Shown piece after piece: positions 51,769 through 60,743 of a stretch of 64,000 nt of DNA. Made by a program: the position numbers and the translations under genes. Below the pieces are notes generated by a model. That model was not told where the DNA came from and did not search any database. It worked only from the letters and a program-made list of their open reading frames with translations. Source of the stretch: Brevibacterium sp. 239c (lineage in GTDB: Bacteria; Actinomycetota; Actinomycetes; Actinomycetales; Brevibacteriaceae); contig NZ_FXZH01000006.1 of NCBI RefSeq assembly GCF_900169365.1, positions 62,001-126,000 of the forward strand, in the 5' to 3' direction. Positions within the stretch are counted from its first letter, which is position 1, and every line of letters begins with the position of its first letter.

Positions 51769-52515
51769 TCAGCGCGTCGAGTCGGTCTCGTCGTCGACGG
51801 GATCGTCATCGGCGGCTCCATCGGTGTCTGCCGATTCGGCATCTTCAAGTGCGTCGACGGAGATTCCCGGTTCTCCGGTGGGAGGACTCTCCAGTGATGA
51901 CCCCGTTGCCTCTTCGTCATACTCATCGGGCGCAAGCGTCTCTGGCTCGCCGGCCGCACGGAGGTCCGGCTCATCTTGGTCCGGCTGATCCTGACCCAAG
52001 TCTCCTGTGTTCTCCTCGTATCGTGATTCGCCGCCGTTTTCCGGCTCCGCCTCGATCGAGGACTCGTCAGCTTCCGGCGACTCTTCGTCCTCACTGACCG
52101 AACGCTTCGGCGGGGCAGCCGCCGCAGGAGTGCCCTCGGCCGGCTTCGCTTCAGTTGCATCATCCTGACCGGCAGATTTCGACTCGGTCTCCGCATCATC
52201 TGCCTTCGACTCCGTGGTGCCCTTGCCGGAATCAGTGTCGTCGAGACTCACACCCGCCTCGGCGGCCAATCGAGAGCGACGCTCGGCGCGTGCCTTCGCA
52301 CGCTCCTCCTCACTCATCGCAGGCTTCGCCGGTGCGGCATCCTTATTGCTGGGCTTAACGACTTCCCAGATCAGGAGGACGATGACCATCGTGATTCCGA
52401 CGGTGGCGCCCATCGCCAGAGAATTCCACGGGCGTGGCATGGAGAAGAGGTCTGCGAACGCGTTGACGCCGAACAGGGCGCCAATGCCGATGATCAGGGC
52501 AACAAGATATCTCAT
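51769..52515 (-). CDS. Two-helix membrane protein with long acidic tail
   Basis: 248 aa. Membrane segments lie at about 3-20 and 32-52, followed by a basic-acidic helix (SEEERAKARAERRSRLAAEAG, about 68-90) and an extended acidic, Pro/Ser/Glu-rich tail to the end. No domain is recognised. The ATG at 52515 follows a G-run; upstream in-frame codons to 52737 are not conserved-looking. It ends 39 bases from oleD on the opposite strand. The tail is strongly biased and probably disordered. Confidence 0.75.
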   Translation of the reverse strand: MRYLVALIIGIGALFGVNAFADLFSMPRPWNSLAMGATVGITMVIVLLIWEVVKPSNKDAAPAKPAMSEEERAKARAERRSRLAAEAGVSLDDTDSGKGTTESKADDAETESKSAGQDDATEAKPAEGTPAAAAPPKRSVSEDEESPEADESSIEAEPENGGESRYEENTGDLGQDQPDQDEPDLRAAGEPETLAPDEYDEEATGSSLESPPTGEPGISVDALEDAESADTDGAADDDPVDDETDSTR

Positions 52516-52753
52516 GCCCCCATTGTGCCTTGTCTGCGCACACAATCTGGGGTTAGTGCGCCGCTTCCTCACAATGTATGCAGACGGAGTCCGAACGGCC
52601 GACCAGCTGCTGTCCAACTTCGAATTCGGTTTCTGCCACGGGGACCGGATCCGGCTGCATAGACCAAATCTGCCTCCTGCGCAACCATCGCTGACCCGGA
52701 AATCGGCCCATCCCATCCCTGCACTCAGCTGTGCCATGAGTCACAATGGAGCT

Positions 52754-54679
52754 ATGAACACGATCGCACAGTCCCCCAGCTACGACGATGTCATCGCTGC
52801 CATCGATGCCGATCCTGAGGAGTTCTGGCTCGACCAGGCGAAGACCCACATCGATTGGGTCACCGAGCCGACTCGCGCCGTCGACGCCGCGAACGCCCCG
52901 ATCTATCGTTGGTTCCCCGACGGCGAGCTCAACGTGTGCTTCAACGCGGTCGACCGGCATGTGGCCGCCGGGCGTGGAGATCAGGCAGCCATCATCTATG
53001 ACTCGCCCGTCACCGACACGATTCGCACGATCACGTACTCGGAGCTCCTCGACGAGGTCTCCCGCTTCGCCAGAGCCCTGTCGGACAGGGGCGTAGTCAA
53101 GGGCGATCGCGTCATCATCTATATGCCGATGGTGCCCGAGGCTGCGATCGCCATGCTCGCCTGCGCCCGCATCGGCGCGATCCATTCGGTGGTCTTCGGC
53201 GGATTCGCCCCCAACGAGCTGGCCGTTCGCATCGACGACACCTCCCCGAAGGCCGTGATCTCCACTTCGTGCGGGGTTGAGAAGAGCCGTGTCCTCGAGT
53301 ACAAACCCATGGTCGACGAGGCGATCAGCATTGCCGAGAAGAAGCCGGAGTTCACCGTCATCGTCCAACGCGACGAGCATCGCTGCGCGATGGGCGAGAA
53401 CGATCTCGACTACGCGGAGCTGCTGGCCAATACGCCTGAAGGCATTGACCCTGTCACCGTCAAAGCCACCGATGAGCTCTATGTCCTCTACACCTCCGGC
53501 ACGACGGGCAAACCGAAGGGCATCGTGCGAGATTCCGGCGGCTACGCAGTGTCATCGGCATTCTCGATGCCCAGCCTCTTCGGGCTCAACCCCGGCGACA
53601 CGATGTTCACCGCCTCCGACGTCGGCTGGGTCGTCGGGCACACGTACATCGTCTACGCGCCGCTGCTGGCCGGTGTCACCTCGGTCCTGTTCGAGGGCAA
53701 ACCGGTCGGCACCCCAGATGCCGGCACCTTCTTCCGCATCATCGAAGACCACAAGGTCAACGTCCACTTCACTGCGCCGACGGCCATGCGCGTGGTCCGT
53801 AAGGAAGATCCGAACGGCGACCTGATCAAGAAGTACGACCTGTCCAGTCTGCGGGCTTCGTTCCTCGCCGGTGAACGCCTCGATCCGGATACCTATGAGT
53901 GGACGACGAACATCCTCGCCGAGGCGACCGGTCGTGACATCCCCGTCGTCGACAACTGGTGGCAGACGGAGACAGGCTGGCCGATCGCCGCCAATCCGCT
54001 TGGCCTCACCCGGTTCCCGCTCAAGGCGGGGTCCCCGACGAAGCCGGTGCCGGGCTTCCAGGTCGAAGTCCTCGACCCTTCAGGCAAACCCATGCCGGCT
54101 GGCAAAGAGGGACTCATCGTCATGAAGCTGCCCATGCCACCGGGAACGATGGCCACCGTCTGGGGCGATGACTCCAGGTTCGTGTCCTCGTACCTGTCGG
54201 CCTTCGACGGCTACTACCTGACCGGTGATTCGGGATATCTCGATGAAGACGGGTATGTCTTCGTCATGGGCCGCACCGACGATGTCATCAACGTCGCCGG
54301 ACACCGCCTTTCCACGGGTGTCATCGAGGCCGTCATCGCTTCCCATCCGGCAGTCACGGAGACCGCGGTGATCGGTGTTCACGATGACACGAAGGGGCAG
54401 AATCCGCGTGCGCTGGTCGTGCTCGGTGATTCCGCCGAGGCGGCCGATCCGGATGCGGTCATCGCCGAACTCGTGGCGCTGGTCCGCAAGGAGATCGGCC
54501 CCGTGGCCGCCTTCAAACAGGTCGATATCGTCTCCGCCCTGCCGAAGACCCGGTCGGGGAAGATCCTGCGCAAGACGATGCGCGAGATCGCCGACGGAGT
54601 CGATTCTCCGGCCGTGCCCTCGACGATCGAGGACCCTGCAGTGCTCGACGCGCTGGAGTCAGTGCTCCAGCGCGGCTGA
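52754..54679 (+). CDS. prpE: Propionyl-CoA synthetase
   Basis: 641 aa adenylate-forming enzyme making propionyl-CoA from propionate, ATP and CoA. The P-loop YTSGTTGKPKG lies near 246-256. GRTDDVINVAGHRLSTG near 510-525 and the C-terminal catalytic Lys in TRSGKILRK near 600 are as in PrpE/Acs. The GIVRD segment after the P-loop and LSTG (instead of LGTA) favour PrpE over acetyl-CoA synthetase. Start ATG 52754 has GGAG close by; ATG 52736 is an alternative and would give 647 aa. It feeds propionate into acyl-CoA metabolism. Confidence 0.9.
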   Translation: MNTIAQSPSYDDVIAAIDADPEEFWLDQAKTHIDWVTEPTRAVDAANAPIYRWFPDGELNVCFNAVDRHVAAGRGDQAAIIYDSPVTDTIRTITYSELLDEVSRFARALSDRGVVKGDRVIIYMPMVPEAAIAMLACARIGAIHSVVFGGFAPNELAVRIDDTSPKAVISTSCGVEKSRVLEYKPMVDEAISIAEKKPEFTVIVQRDEHRCAMGENDLDYAELLANTPEGIDPVTVKATDELYVLYTSGTTGKPKGIVRDSGGYAVSSAFSMPSLFGLNPGDTMFTASDVGWVVGHTYIVYAPLLAGVTSVLFEGKPVGTPDAGTFFRIIEDHKVNVHFTAPTAMRVVRKEDPNGDLIKKYDLSSLRASFLAGERLDPDTYEWTTNILAEATGRDIPVVDNWWQTETGWPIAANPLGLTRFPLKAGSPTKPVPGFQVEVLDPSGKPMPAGKEGLIVMKLPMPPGTMATVWGDDSRFVSSYLSAFDGYYLTGDSGYLDEDGYVFVMGRTDDVINVAGHRLSTGVIEAVIASHPAVTETAVIGVHDDTKGQNPRALVVLGDSAEAADPDAVIAELVALVRKEIGPVAAFKQVDIVSALPKTRSGKILRKTMREIADGVDSPAVPSTIEDPAVLDALESVLQRG

Positions 54680-54683
54680 GCCC

Positions 54684-55637
54684 TCAGGACCGGACACCGC
54701 GTTTGTAGCCTGCCGCGAATCCGTGTTCGAACGCAGCTCCGACCATCCGGCCCTTGCCTCCGCGTCGGCCCCCGGCGCGGTGGCTTCTGCCCCGGTGGTC
54801 GGCGCTGTGAGCATGTGACCCACAGCCTCCGTCACGGCGGTGATGGTCGAAGCGCCCTTCGTCCACGTTGCCCTCTGCCCATTCCCGGCGTGAGCCCCAA
54901 CCATCTTCCAGATCCCGCTCGCGACGCGGATTCCGATTCCGCCGTGGGCCGCGGTCACCACGAGAGTCGAATCCGCGCCCGAGTGTTCGTACGTGTCCGA
55001 GTCCGAACTCTGACTCGAAGTCACGTCCGGGTTCAGGGCCGAACTCTGACCGGAGCCTACCTCCGAACCCATACTCCTGGCCCAAGGCGGATCGTCCTTC
55101 AGCGCCGAAACGGCGGGCGCATTCGCGACGAGCCGCGTAGCCGCGCCGTCCAGCGAACTCTCGGCGCTCATCCCACTCATCATTCCTGCCCTCAGCGCTA
55201 GCGCCCTCTGCATTCCTGCCGAGCACGTCAACGATTTTGTCCAGAGAGCCCGTCAGGGATTCGAGCTCCCTCTCCGATAGCGCCTCATCGACCGCGGCGG
55301 CAACCTGCTCACGGATCCCCTGGCCGCGGTGTCCGAATTCCCCTGCCTTCGCTGCGGTGAAGAACTTTCGGCGCAGCAGGAGGCTCGCTTGCCTGAGCAG
55401 GTCCGTTACCTCTGGGCTCTCGTCGCGGACGTCGGAACGCTCACTCCCCGCGGCGCGCGTCTGGTCGAATTCATTGTCGTCTTCGTCATTCATCTTTGCA
55501 CTTTCCTCACTGAGAGCCTCGTGGAGCTTCTCGTTGCCTTCATCAGCACGGTCGCTGTTCTCATCAGCACGTTCATCACGGCCTTCTCGACCATTGATGG
55601 TGCTGTCATTCTGCTTGTCGCTGTTGAGCGAGTTCAT
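54684..55637 (-). CDS. MarR-like protein apparently lacking the winged helix, with Arg-rich tail
   Basis: 317 aa. Residues 1-60 are acidic. Residues about 75-110 (TDLLRQASLLLRRKFF, then AGEFGHRGQG) match the first helix region of a subgroup of MarR regulators. The text then jumps to ALSERELESLTGSLDKIVDVLGR, which resembles the last dimerisation helix of the same subgroup. The helix-turn-helix and wing that should lie between are missing. The remaining 180 residues are Arg/Gly/Glu-rich and probably disordered. It is divergent from a complete MarR gene (55724), with operators between. It could dimerise with that protein and block DNA binding. AAAGGAG lies before the ATG at 55637. The similarity is from memory of the family and needs an alignment. 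Confidence 0.65.
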   Translation of the reverse strand: MNSLNSDKQNDSTINGREGRDERADENSDRADEGNEKLHEALSEESAKMNDEDDNEFDQTRAAGSERSDVRDESPEVTDLLRQASLLLRRKFFTAAKAGEFGHRGQGIREQVAAAVDEALSERELESLTGSLDKIVDVLGRNAEGASAEGRNDEWDERREFAGRRGYAARRECARRFGAEGRSALGQEYGFGGRLRSEFGPEPGRDFESEFGLGHVRTLGRGFDSRGDRGPRRNRNPRRERDLEDGWGSRREWAEGNVDEGRFDHHRRDGGCGSHAHSADHRGRSHRAGGRRGGKGRMVGAAFEHGFAAGYKRGVRS

Positions 55638-55659
55638 GCCATCTCCTTTACTTGTCATC

Positions 55660-55713
55660 TGACATGTATATGTATCATGACATGCAATTAGAAAGCATGT
55701 CAACCAACATGTA
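55660..55713. promoter_or_regulatory. MarR-type operator cluster between divergent regulator genes
   Basis: Perfect 8-bp inverted repeat TGACATGC (55678-55685) N9 GCATGTCA (55695-55702). Further ACATGT half-sites lie at 55662-55667 and 55708-55713. The region is AT-rich and lies in the 86-base gap between the two divergent genes, so binding would control both promoters. Confidence 0.7.
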
Positions 55714-55723
55714 AAATTGGGGT

Positions 55724-56416
55724 ATGAGCAATGACGGGAAGCGCGATCAGGGTAGGGGTACGGACGATGCCAGCCAGAGGATCGCCGAGGCGCTCACGCG
55801 CCTGCAGTGGAGGCGCGGGCTCGGTGGCGGTCCGCGCGGATTCGGGCTTCCCGGAGCTGCGGCTGGCGGCGATGGCCATCCCAGATTCGGCGGACCAGGA
55901 CGGGGAGACTTTCCGTTCGGACGCGGTCGGCGCCCACACGGCGACGAGGATGAATATTTCCCTCAGAGTCCGCGCGATCCACGCACGAAAGGCGCGCCCC
56001 ACGACGAGCGTCTCCGGGACAGCAATCGCGATCGGCACGAGGGAGAACACGAGTGGAAAGGCAAGTTCGGGGCTCACTTCGGTGGACGAGCACAGCTGCG
56101 ACTGCTTATCGCCCTAGCTCAGGCCGGCCGCTCTCTCGGCGTCAGCGCAATCGGTGAATCGATCGGGGTCGATCAGCCGCGTGCTTCCCGCCTCGTGTCA
56201 CAGGGCGTCGAGCTGGGACTGCTGCGACGTGAGGCTGACCCTGATGATGCCCGTCGCACTCTCATCGCGTTGACGGATAAGGGCAGAGCGATCTCGAGCA
56301 GGTTCCGGGGAGCCCAGCGCGAGAACGTCGACCTGGCCCTCGATGGGTTCACCGATGAAGAGCGTGCCCTCTTAGCGCAGCTGCTCTCACGCCTGGCAGA
56401 TGCCTGGCCACGATGA
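55724..56416 (+). CDS. MarR-family transcriptional regulator with Gly/Arg-rich insert
   Basis: 230 aa. The C-terminal 115 residues form a complete MarR winged helix: QLRLLIALAQAG, GVSAIGESIGVDQPRASRLVSQGVELGLL, then the wing EADPDDARRTLIALTDKG, and a last helix DEERALLAQLLSRLADAW. Residues about 30-115 are a low-complexity Gly/Arg/Pro/Phe stretch (GRGRR, RGFGLPG), probably disordered. No ribosome site as strong as that of its neighbour is seen. It is divergent from the MarR-like protein at 54684 and separated from it by an operator cluster. Its stop lies 14 bases before that of the convergent SRPBCC gene. Confidence 0.82.
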   Translation: MSNDGKRDQGRGTDDASQRIAEALTRLQWRRGLGGGPRGFGLPGAAAGGDGHPRFGGPGRGDFPFGRGRRPHGDEDEYFPQSPRDPRTKGAPHDERLRDSNRDRHEGEHEWKGKFGAHFGGRAQLRLLIALAQAGRSLGVSAIGESIGVDQPRASRLVSQGVELGLLRREADPDDARRTLIALTDKGRAISSRFRGAQRENVDLALDGFTDEERALLAQLLSRLADAWPR

Positions 56417-56429
56417 GCAGCTGAAGCGT

Positions 56430-56972
56430 TCAGCGTTCAGCGAGTGCCTTGAGCCTCTCAACTGATGCCAGCAGGTTCTCAGACTTTGTCGACTGCGCAC
56501 GTGGCAGTCGTTGCAGGTCTCTCAACTCGGTCCAGTCATAGGTGTGGCGAACCAGGCTTGAACGGTCTCCTGTCGCTGTGACCTCCCACGTCCATTTCTG
56601 GCCGAAGGGTTCACCGCCGACTTCGGAGGGCTTCCAGGCGATGAGCCTGCCCTCTTCGAAGTCGACGATGTGGTTCTCGCGGTCGACGCCCTTGGTCAGG
56701 GTGGTGATGAAGGAGGTTCCGACTCCGGTCGGTCTCTGCCCCGCTGCGGCTGTGCCGAGGTTGTCGTTGCCGTCCCATTCGGGTTGGCGGGCAGGATCGG
56801 CGACGAGTTCGAAGATCTCCGAGGCTGATGCGGCGACCTCGATTTCGATGCTGACCACTTTGAGCGCCGGGTCGATCGTGTCGAAGACTGCGCCGTCGGA
56901 GGCTGTGGTTGCCTCTGCGGGAACCTTGCCCCCGTCGGTGGGGGCAGATGAGTCAGGTGTCGGCTCGGTCAT
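56430..56972 (-). CDS. SRPBCC-family (START-like) protein
   Basis: 180 aa. A hydrophilic N-terminus of about 40 residues is followed by an SRPBCC domain: SIEIEVAASASEIFELVADPARQPEWDGN, then GTSFITTLTKG, and EVTATGDRSSLVRHTYDWTEL. These proteins bind hydrophobic ligands in a deep cavity. The ligand is unknown. AAGAGGCGG precedes the ATG at 56972; the frame is open further upstream but without a site. Confidence 0.82.
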   Translation of the reverse strand: MTEPTPDSSAPTDGGKVPAEATTASDGAVFDTIDPALKVVSIEIEVAASASEIFELVADPARQPEWDGNDNLGTAAAGQRPTGVGTSFITTLTKGVDRENHIVDFEEGRLIAWKPSEVGGEPFGQKWTWEVTATGDRSSLVRHTYDWTELRDLQRLPRAQSTKSENLLASVERLKALAER

Positions 56973-57116
56973 GGAGTTCCGCCTCTTCGCTTGAATCCGG
57001 TTCCGATGGCTGGTTCGCGCCGCCGGAATGCAGTCGAGGCCAGGATACACAGTGTTTACAGTCCACGACTTCTCGCACCATCGATGCATGCCGGCGAATC
57101 CTGATTGCACATGCGC

Positions 57117-58586
57117 TCAGTCTTCGAGGCCCCGTTCCTGACGTTCGGCTCGCAGCTCTGCGGTGCTGAAACGGGTGAATAGCCGTGAAGAATCGCTTGA
57201 CAGTGACAGCAGCACGGCGACCTGCATGGCAATCGTCGTCAAGGCGTACATGTTGGTCGCGAGGTCCCGGTCTCCGGTGAAGTAGTTCGTCATCGATACG
57301 ATCACAGACACCGTGGAGAGGGTCAAGATCCACAATCGGGCTCGATTGCTGCCTCGGAACACAGAGATGCTCGCGATCACCTGCAGGCACCCGATGAGGA
57401 GGCTGAGTCCGATGAGCACTCCCGCCACGATCCGTGTTGCCGCTTCGTTGCCGAGGGTTTCGATGTCGGCACTGTAGTCCACGACCTCGGTGCGCAGGCC
57501 GTCCCAGTCGAGCACCGTGCCCAGTACGTCCCAGGCTTGGAAGAGGAGCAGGATGAGAACGAGTGCGGCACCGACGACAGTCTGCAGCGGTCGTCTGTGC
57601 CACAGCGTCTTCGTCACTTCTCTGACCGACCGAGCATCGGTGTAGATCTGGGTCGCATCGAGTGCCAGTTCGAGTCGGTCCGGGGAATCGGATTCGTCTG
57701 TATCCACTTCGGCAACTTCGATGATCGGGAGATCGCCGTCCGTGATGATCGCGTCTCCGCCGCCGTTGCGTGAGTGGTAGCCGGTCGAGAAGTCTTGGAC
57801 GTGTTGGACGACAACCGCGTCATCGGCCGAAGCCACCGTGTCAACGATGTAGTCACGTTCGACATCGGTGTTCTCTTCGATTTTGTGGGTGAACTGCAAT
57901 GTGAACAGCGAGATCCCGACGCTCTTGTCGTAGGTGCCCGCGGCCAGCCAGTCCGCCTGATGCCCACCAGGCAGCAACCAGCCACTGGGACATTTCCAGA
58001 ACCGCACATGGTGACGCTGCCCCGGATCCCCGTCGACCTCCTGCTGATAAGCGAAGTCCTGCCGCCTGCCGAACAGCAGCAATGGCGACACTGGCGCTTT
58101 GGGGTAGCTCCGACGCGTCAGAGTGGATCTGATGATCTCCCAGGTCGAGGCCGGGGTGATGCCATCGGCAAGGATCCAGCCTGCGGCTTTCATCGCGTGA
58201 TGGATCTGAGTCTCGTCACCACGCCATGCGAGGTTGACAGGATCTCCGAGCAGGCCATCCGAGGTCCGGGCTCGACCGATGAAATAGTTTGGGACGTAGA
58301 TCTGGGAGAGGATGCGGTGCAGTCGCGGAAGTGCCAGGTAGGAGACCACTCCCCAGAATACGAGCAGGGTCAGCACCTGCCACCAGCCCAGTGAGAACCC
58401 TTTGAACAGGATCAGCATCGCCAGCCACGTTGACGAGGCGCCTCCGAAGAGGAAGAAGAGATAGTCGAGGACCCCGGTGACAGTGAAATGGTGGCGACGG
58501 AATGCGAACGGCTGCCGCTGTCGTCTCTTCGCAGAGGCGGGCGAGCGATCGGGCCCAGGTTCGGGCGTCGTGGTTCCGGAGGTCAT
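57117..58586 (-). CDS. Membrane protein with LssY C-terminal domain
   Basis: 489 aa. Two membrane segments lie near 40-65 and 70-90. Next is an LssY_C domain (about 100-260): GDPVNLAWRGDETQIHHAMKAAGW, then YPKAPVSPLLLFGRRQDFAYQ and QRHHVRFWK with its HH pair, then TYDKSVGISL and the ENTDVERDY end. An acidic linker (about 280-310) leads to four C-terminal membrane segments. LssY_C is of unknown function, first named in the Legionella secretion gene cluster. It starts 10 bases after the restored stop of the MerR-HEAT gene, so it is in the same operon. Confidence 0.78.
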   Translation of the reverse strand: MTSGTTTPEPGPDRSPASAKRRQRQPFAFRRHHFTVTGVLDYLFFLFGGASSTWLAMLILFKGFSLGWWQVLTLLVFWGVVSYLALPRLHRILSQIYVPNYFIGRARTSDGLLGDPVNLAWRGDETQIHHAMKAAGWILADGITPASTWEIIRSTLTRRSYPKAPVSPLLLFGRRQDFAYQQEVDGDPGQRHHVRFWKCPSGWLLPGGHQADWLAAGTYDKSVGISLFTLQFTHKIEENTDVERDYIVDTVASADDAVVVQHVQDFSTGYHSRNGGGDAIITDGDLPIIEVAEVDTDESDSPDRLELALDATQIYTDARSVREVTKTLWHRRPLQTVVGAALVLILLLFQAWDVLGTVLDWDGLRTEVVDYSADIETLGNEAATRIVAGVLIGLSLLIGCLQVIASISVFRGSNRARLWILTLSTVSVIVSMTNYFTGDRDLATNMYALTTIAMQVAVLLSLSSDSSRLFTRFSTAELRAERQERGLED

Positions 58587-58595
58587 GGGACAAGT

Positions 58596-58808
58596 TTAAT
58601 GATCGCGGCGCCGATTCAGGGTCGCGGTCGCCGTTGCTGCGACCTCGAAGCTTTCGTCGGTGCACAGTTCGGCGATGAAGTCATCGACTTCAGCACCCGG
58701 AATCTCAATGAGAACCTGCAGCACTCGGAACCGCACTGTCGCCTCTGGGGAACGGGCGTGCCGGCGCAGATCCGACATGATCCGTCTCGCGACTTCAGCT
58801 CGCTCCCC
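58596..58808 (-). pseudogene. Out-of-frame C-terminal HEAT tail of the MerR-HEAT gene
   Basis: Downstream of the CCCC run at 58805-58808, the other minus frame continues the HEAT-like sequence: GERAEVARRIMSDLRRHA, then ATVRFRVLQVLIEIPGAEVDDFI and AELCTDESFEVAATATATL, ending RRRDH at 58596. One added G (coding strand) in the run joins it to the MerR frame and gives a 351-aa protein. The stop then lies 10 bases before the LssY gene. Confidence 0.7.
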
Positions 58809-59650
58809 TTCCTCCGGGCTTCGTTGACGAAAGCAGCAAGCGCTTCGGCGGCCTCAATGTCCTTTGGTCCCTCCATCGCTATTTCAAGCAGATCCGAAAC
58901 CGCGACAGGATCCCTCATCTGCCCCAGAATGAGTGCGGCGCCGCTGCGCACCTGAAGATCCGTGTCGCCGAGACCGGAATGCAGGGAGGCGGTGATGGTC
59001 GCTTCCGCAACGGACCCGAGTTCTTCCTTCGCGGTATTGCGCCGGATTTCATCGAGCGCCTGCAGAGCATTGCGCCGGACGACGACGGACAGGTCTCCCA
59101 TCCCCTTCGCCAGGTAGCGGACCGCTTCGGGTCCCGACTGAGCCAAGGCCCAGCGCATGGCTCCGGCAGCATTGAGCACCGGCTCGTTGAGAACGGCTGC
59201 GGACAGGGACTCAACGGGCACAGCTCCGTCGACACCGCTGCCCAGCGCTGCCTTGTGCCGCTGGATGACGTCGCCGGATTCAAGGGAGCGCATGAGATCG
59301 ATGGTCAGCAGCAGCGCCTCCCCATCGGCGTGGTGGAGGCGGTCGATCCGCTCGAGGTTCGACAGCAGTTCCTGCTCGACTGCGATGCGTCGCTTCGAGG
59401 TCTCGACCAGCTCGTCAATCACTCGACTGGGATCGAATGCGGGATCGTCGAGAAGGGGTCCGATCTCTGCCAGCGACATTCCCAGTTTGCGCAGTCCTTC
59501 GATATGGAAGATTCTCCCGATATCGTCCGCGGAATACTCCCGGTACCCGCTCGGGGTGCGCTCATTGGGATCGATGAGGCCCAGGGATTCGTAGTGTCGC
59601 AGCATCCGAGCACTCACGCCTGAGCGTTTGGCCACTTCGCCAATCAGCAT
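58616..59650 (-). CDS. MerR-family regulator with HEAT-repeat effector domain, frameshifted at its 3' end
   Basis: As read, 344 aa. The N-terminal MerR wing-HTH is LIGEVAKRSGVSARMLRHYESLGLI, then a linker helix (about 75-120). From about 150 the effector domain is helical and HEAT-like (SGPEAVRYLAKGMGDLSVVVRRNALQALDEI, then TDLQVRSGAALILGQMRDP). The last 45 residues are Arg/Cys/Ser-rich and unlike the rest, because the HEAT frame leaves after the four-G run (coding strand) at 58805-58808 and continues in the frame ending 58596. AGGAGAGGGG precedes the ATG at 59650. It lies 162 bases downstream of a HEAT-repeat gene whose promoter carries a MerR-type palindrome (60567-60585), so it probably regulates that gene and itself. 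Confidence 0.82.
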   Translation of the reverse strand: MLIGEVAKRSGVSARMLRHYESLGLIDPNERTPSGYREYSADDIGRIFHIEGLRKLGMSLAEIGPLLDDPAFDPSRVIDELVETSKRRIAVEQELLSNLERIDRLHHADGEALLLTIDLMRSLESGDVIQRHKAALGSGVDGAVPVESLSAAVLNEPVLNAAGAMRWALAQSGPEAVRYLAKGMGDLSVVVRRNALQALDEIRRNTAKEELGSVAEATITASLHSGLGDTDLQVRSGAALILGQMRDPVAVSDLLEIAMEGPKDIEAAEALAAFVNEARRKGSELKSRDGSCRICAGTPVPQRRQCGSECCRFSLRFRVLKSMTSSPNCAPTKASRSQQRRPRP

Positions 59651-59812
59651 CAGCACCCCTCTCCTGTCTCCACTATAGACAGGCCACTCTGTCATCGCTC
59701 TGCCTTTAACGCGCCCAATCCATGAGGAAGGAGCCCGAGGCGCCGCACGCAGCGCTGCGCGAGCTTGCCCCACCCGGCAGCGCCACCCCGGTCACCCCTT
59801 CCCAAAGTCGAC

Positions 59813-60538
59813 CTATGCTGATGCCTCGGACCCCAGTGCAACCACGCGCTTGGCTTCACTCAAGGCGTGAGCGAAACCGGCGTCCGGATCGGTGAACATG
59901 TCCCGGGTCGCCAGAGCGTGTGTCTGCACTGTTTCTTCCTCTGCCTGCAGTCTTTCATCGAGCACTGACACGAGATCCTCGCCCAGGGAGACGATGGCTC
60001 TGCTGAGGCTTTTCTGCGTGTCCATGTCACCCCGTCCAAGCTGGGTGACGAGGGACAATGCCAACGTCTCTCGGTCATCACCGGGGACAAGCGCCACGGC
60101 GGCCCTCCACGCACTGCGAGCCACCTCGGTGTCGGAATGAGCGATCAGCTTGTCTCCGATGTTTTCCGGGCTCATGGCCGACCAGCTGCGAGGGTCACCG
60201 ATCTTCGACAGCGTGTGCAATGCCTGGCTCTGGGCCTGCGGCACATCTGAGCTCAGCTCGACAATGAGCGCAGGCACAGCCTCCTCCGCGGGCATCCGGG
60301 TGATTGCCCAGGTGAGCATGTCACGGACGAAGAAGTCCGGTTCGTATCTGCAGCGCTGTACGAGCGCACCGAGGTGGCTTCTCTCGGCTGTGGTTCCGAC
60401 AGACAGTGCCGCCTGCAGTCGCTGCTGCGGGTTCGACGACGACAACGCCGCGACGACGGACTCCGTTTTCGGTGAGGGCCGCGAATCATGGTGCGAGATG
60501 TGCTGCACAGGCGATTCGGTGATGTGTGGATTGGTCAT
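59813..60538 (-). CDS. HEAT-repeat protein, probable target of the MerR-HEAT regulator
   Basis: 241 aa, all helical with HEAT-like pairs: PQQRLQAALSVGTTAERSHLGALV, PDFFVRDMLTWAITRMPAEEAVPALI, VPQAQSQALHTLSKIGDPRSW and later ones. No catalytic residues are seen. Such repeats serve as protein-protein scaffolds. Start ATG 60538 has AGGAGGTG seven bases upstream; the GTG three codons earlier overlaps that site. The same repeat type occurs in the effector half of the adjacent MerR regulator, so the two may share a partner or compete for it. Confidence 0.8.
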   Translation of the reverse strand: MTNPHITESPVQHISHHDSRPSPKTESVVAALSSSNPQQRLQAALSVGTTAERSHLGALVQRCRYEPDFFVRDMLTWAITRMPAEEAVPALIVELSSDVPQAQSQALHTLSKIGDPRSWSAMSPENIGDKLIAHSDTEVARSAWRAAVALVPGDDRETLALSLVTQLGRGDMDTQKSLSRAIVSLGEDLVSVLDERLQAEEETVQTHALATRDMFTDPDAGFAHALSEAKRVVALGSEASA

Positions 60539-60566
60539 TGTGTCCACCTCCTACAGCCAGTGAAGG

Positions 60567-60585
60567 CCTTGACACCGTGTCAAGG
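60567..60585 (-). promoter_or_regulatory. MerR-type operator in the HEAT gene promoter
   Basis: CCTTGACAC C GTGTCAAGG is a perfect 9-bp palindrome (60567-60575 and 60577-60585). On the minus strand it lies inside a 19-base spacer between TTGACC and TTCACT, the long spacing typical of MerR-activated promoters. Expected regulator: the MerR-HEAT protein at 58616-59650. Confidence 0.72.
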
Positions 60586-60743
60586 TCAAGCTGGTTCGCG
60601 ATAACAAACAGACATCACGAGATTGCTTCAGAGTTCAGTCACCAACGTCGGCGCCCAAAAAATCCAGCCCCGTGACCGTTCTGTGATTATTAGCACGGCG
60701 TGGACACATGCGTCCCTCAGTTTGTTGCATTATCGTTATATTC

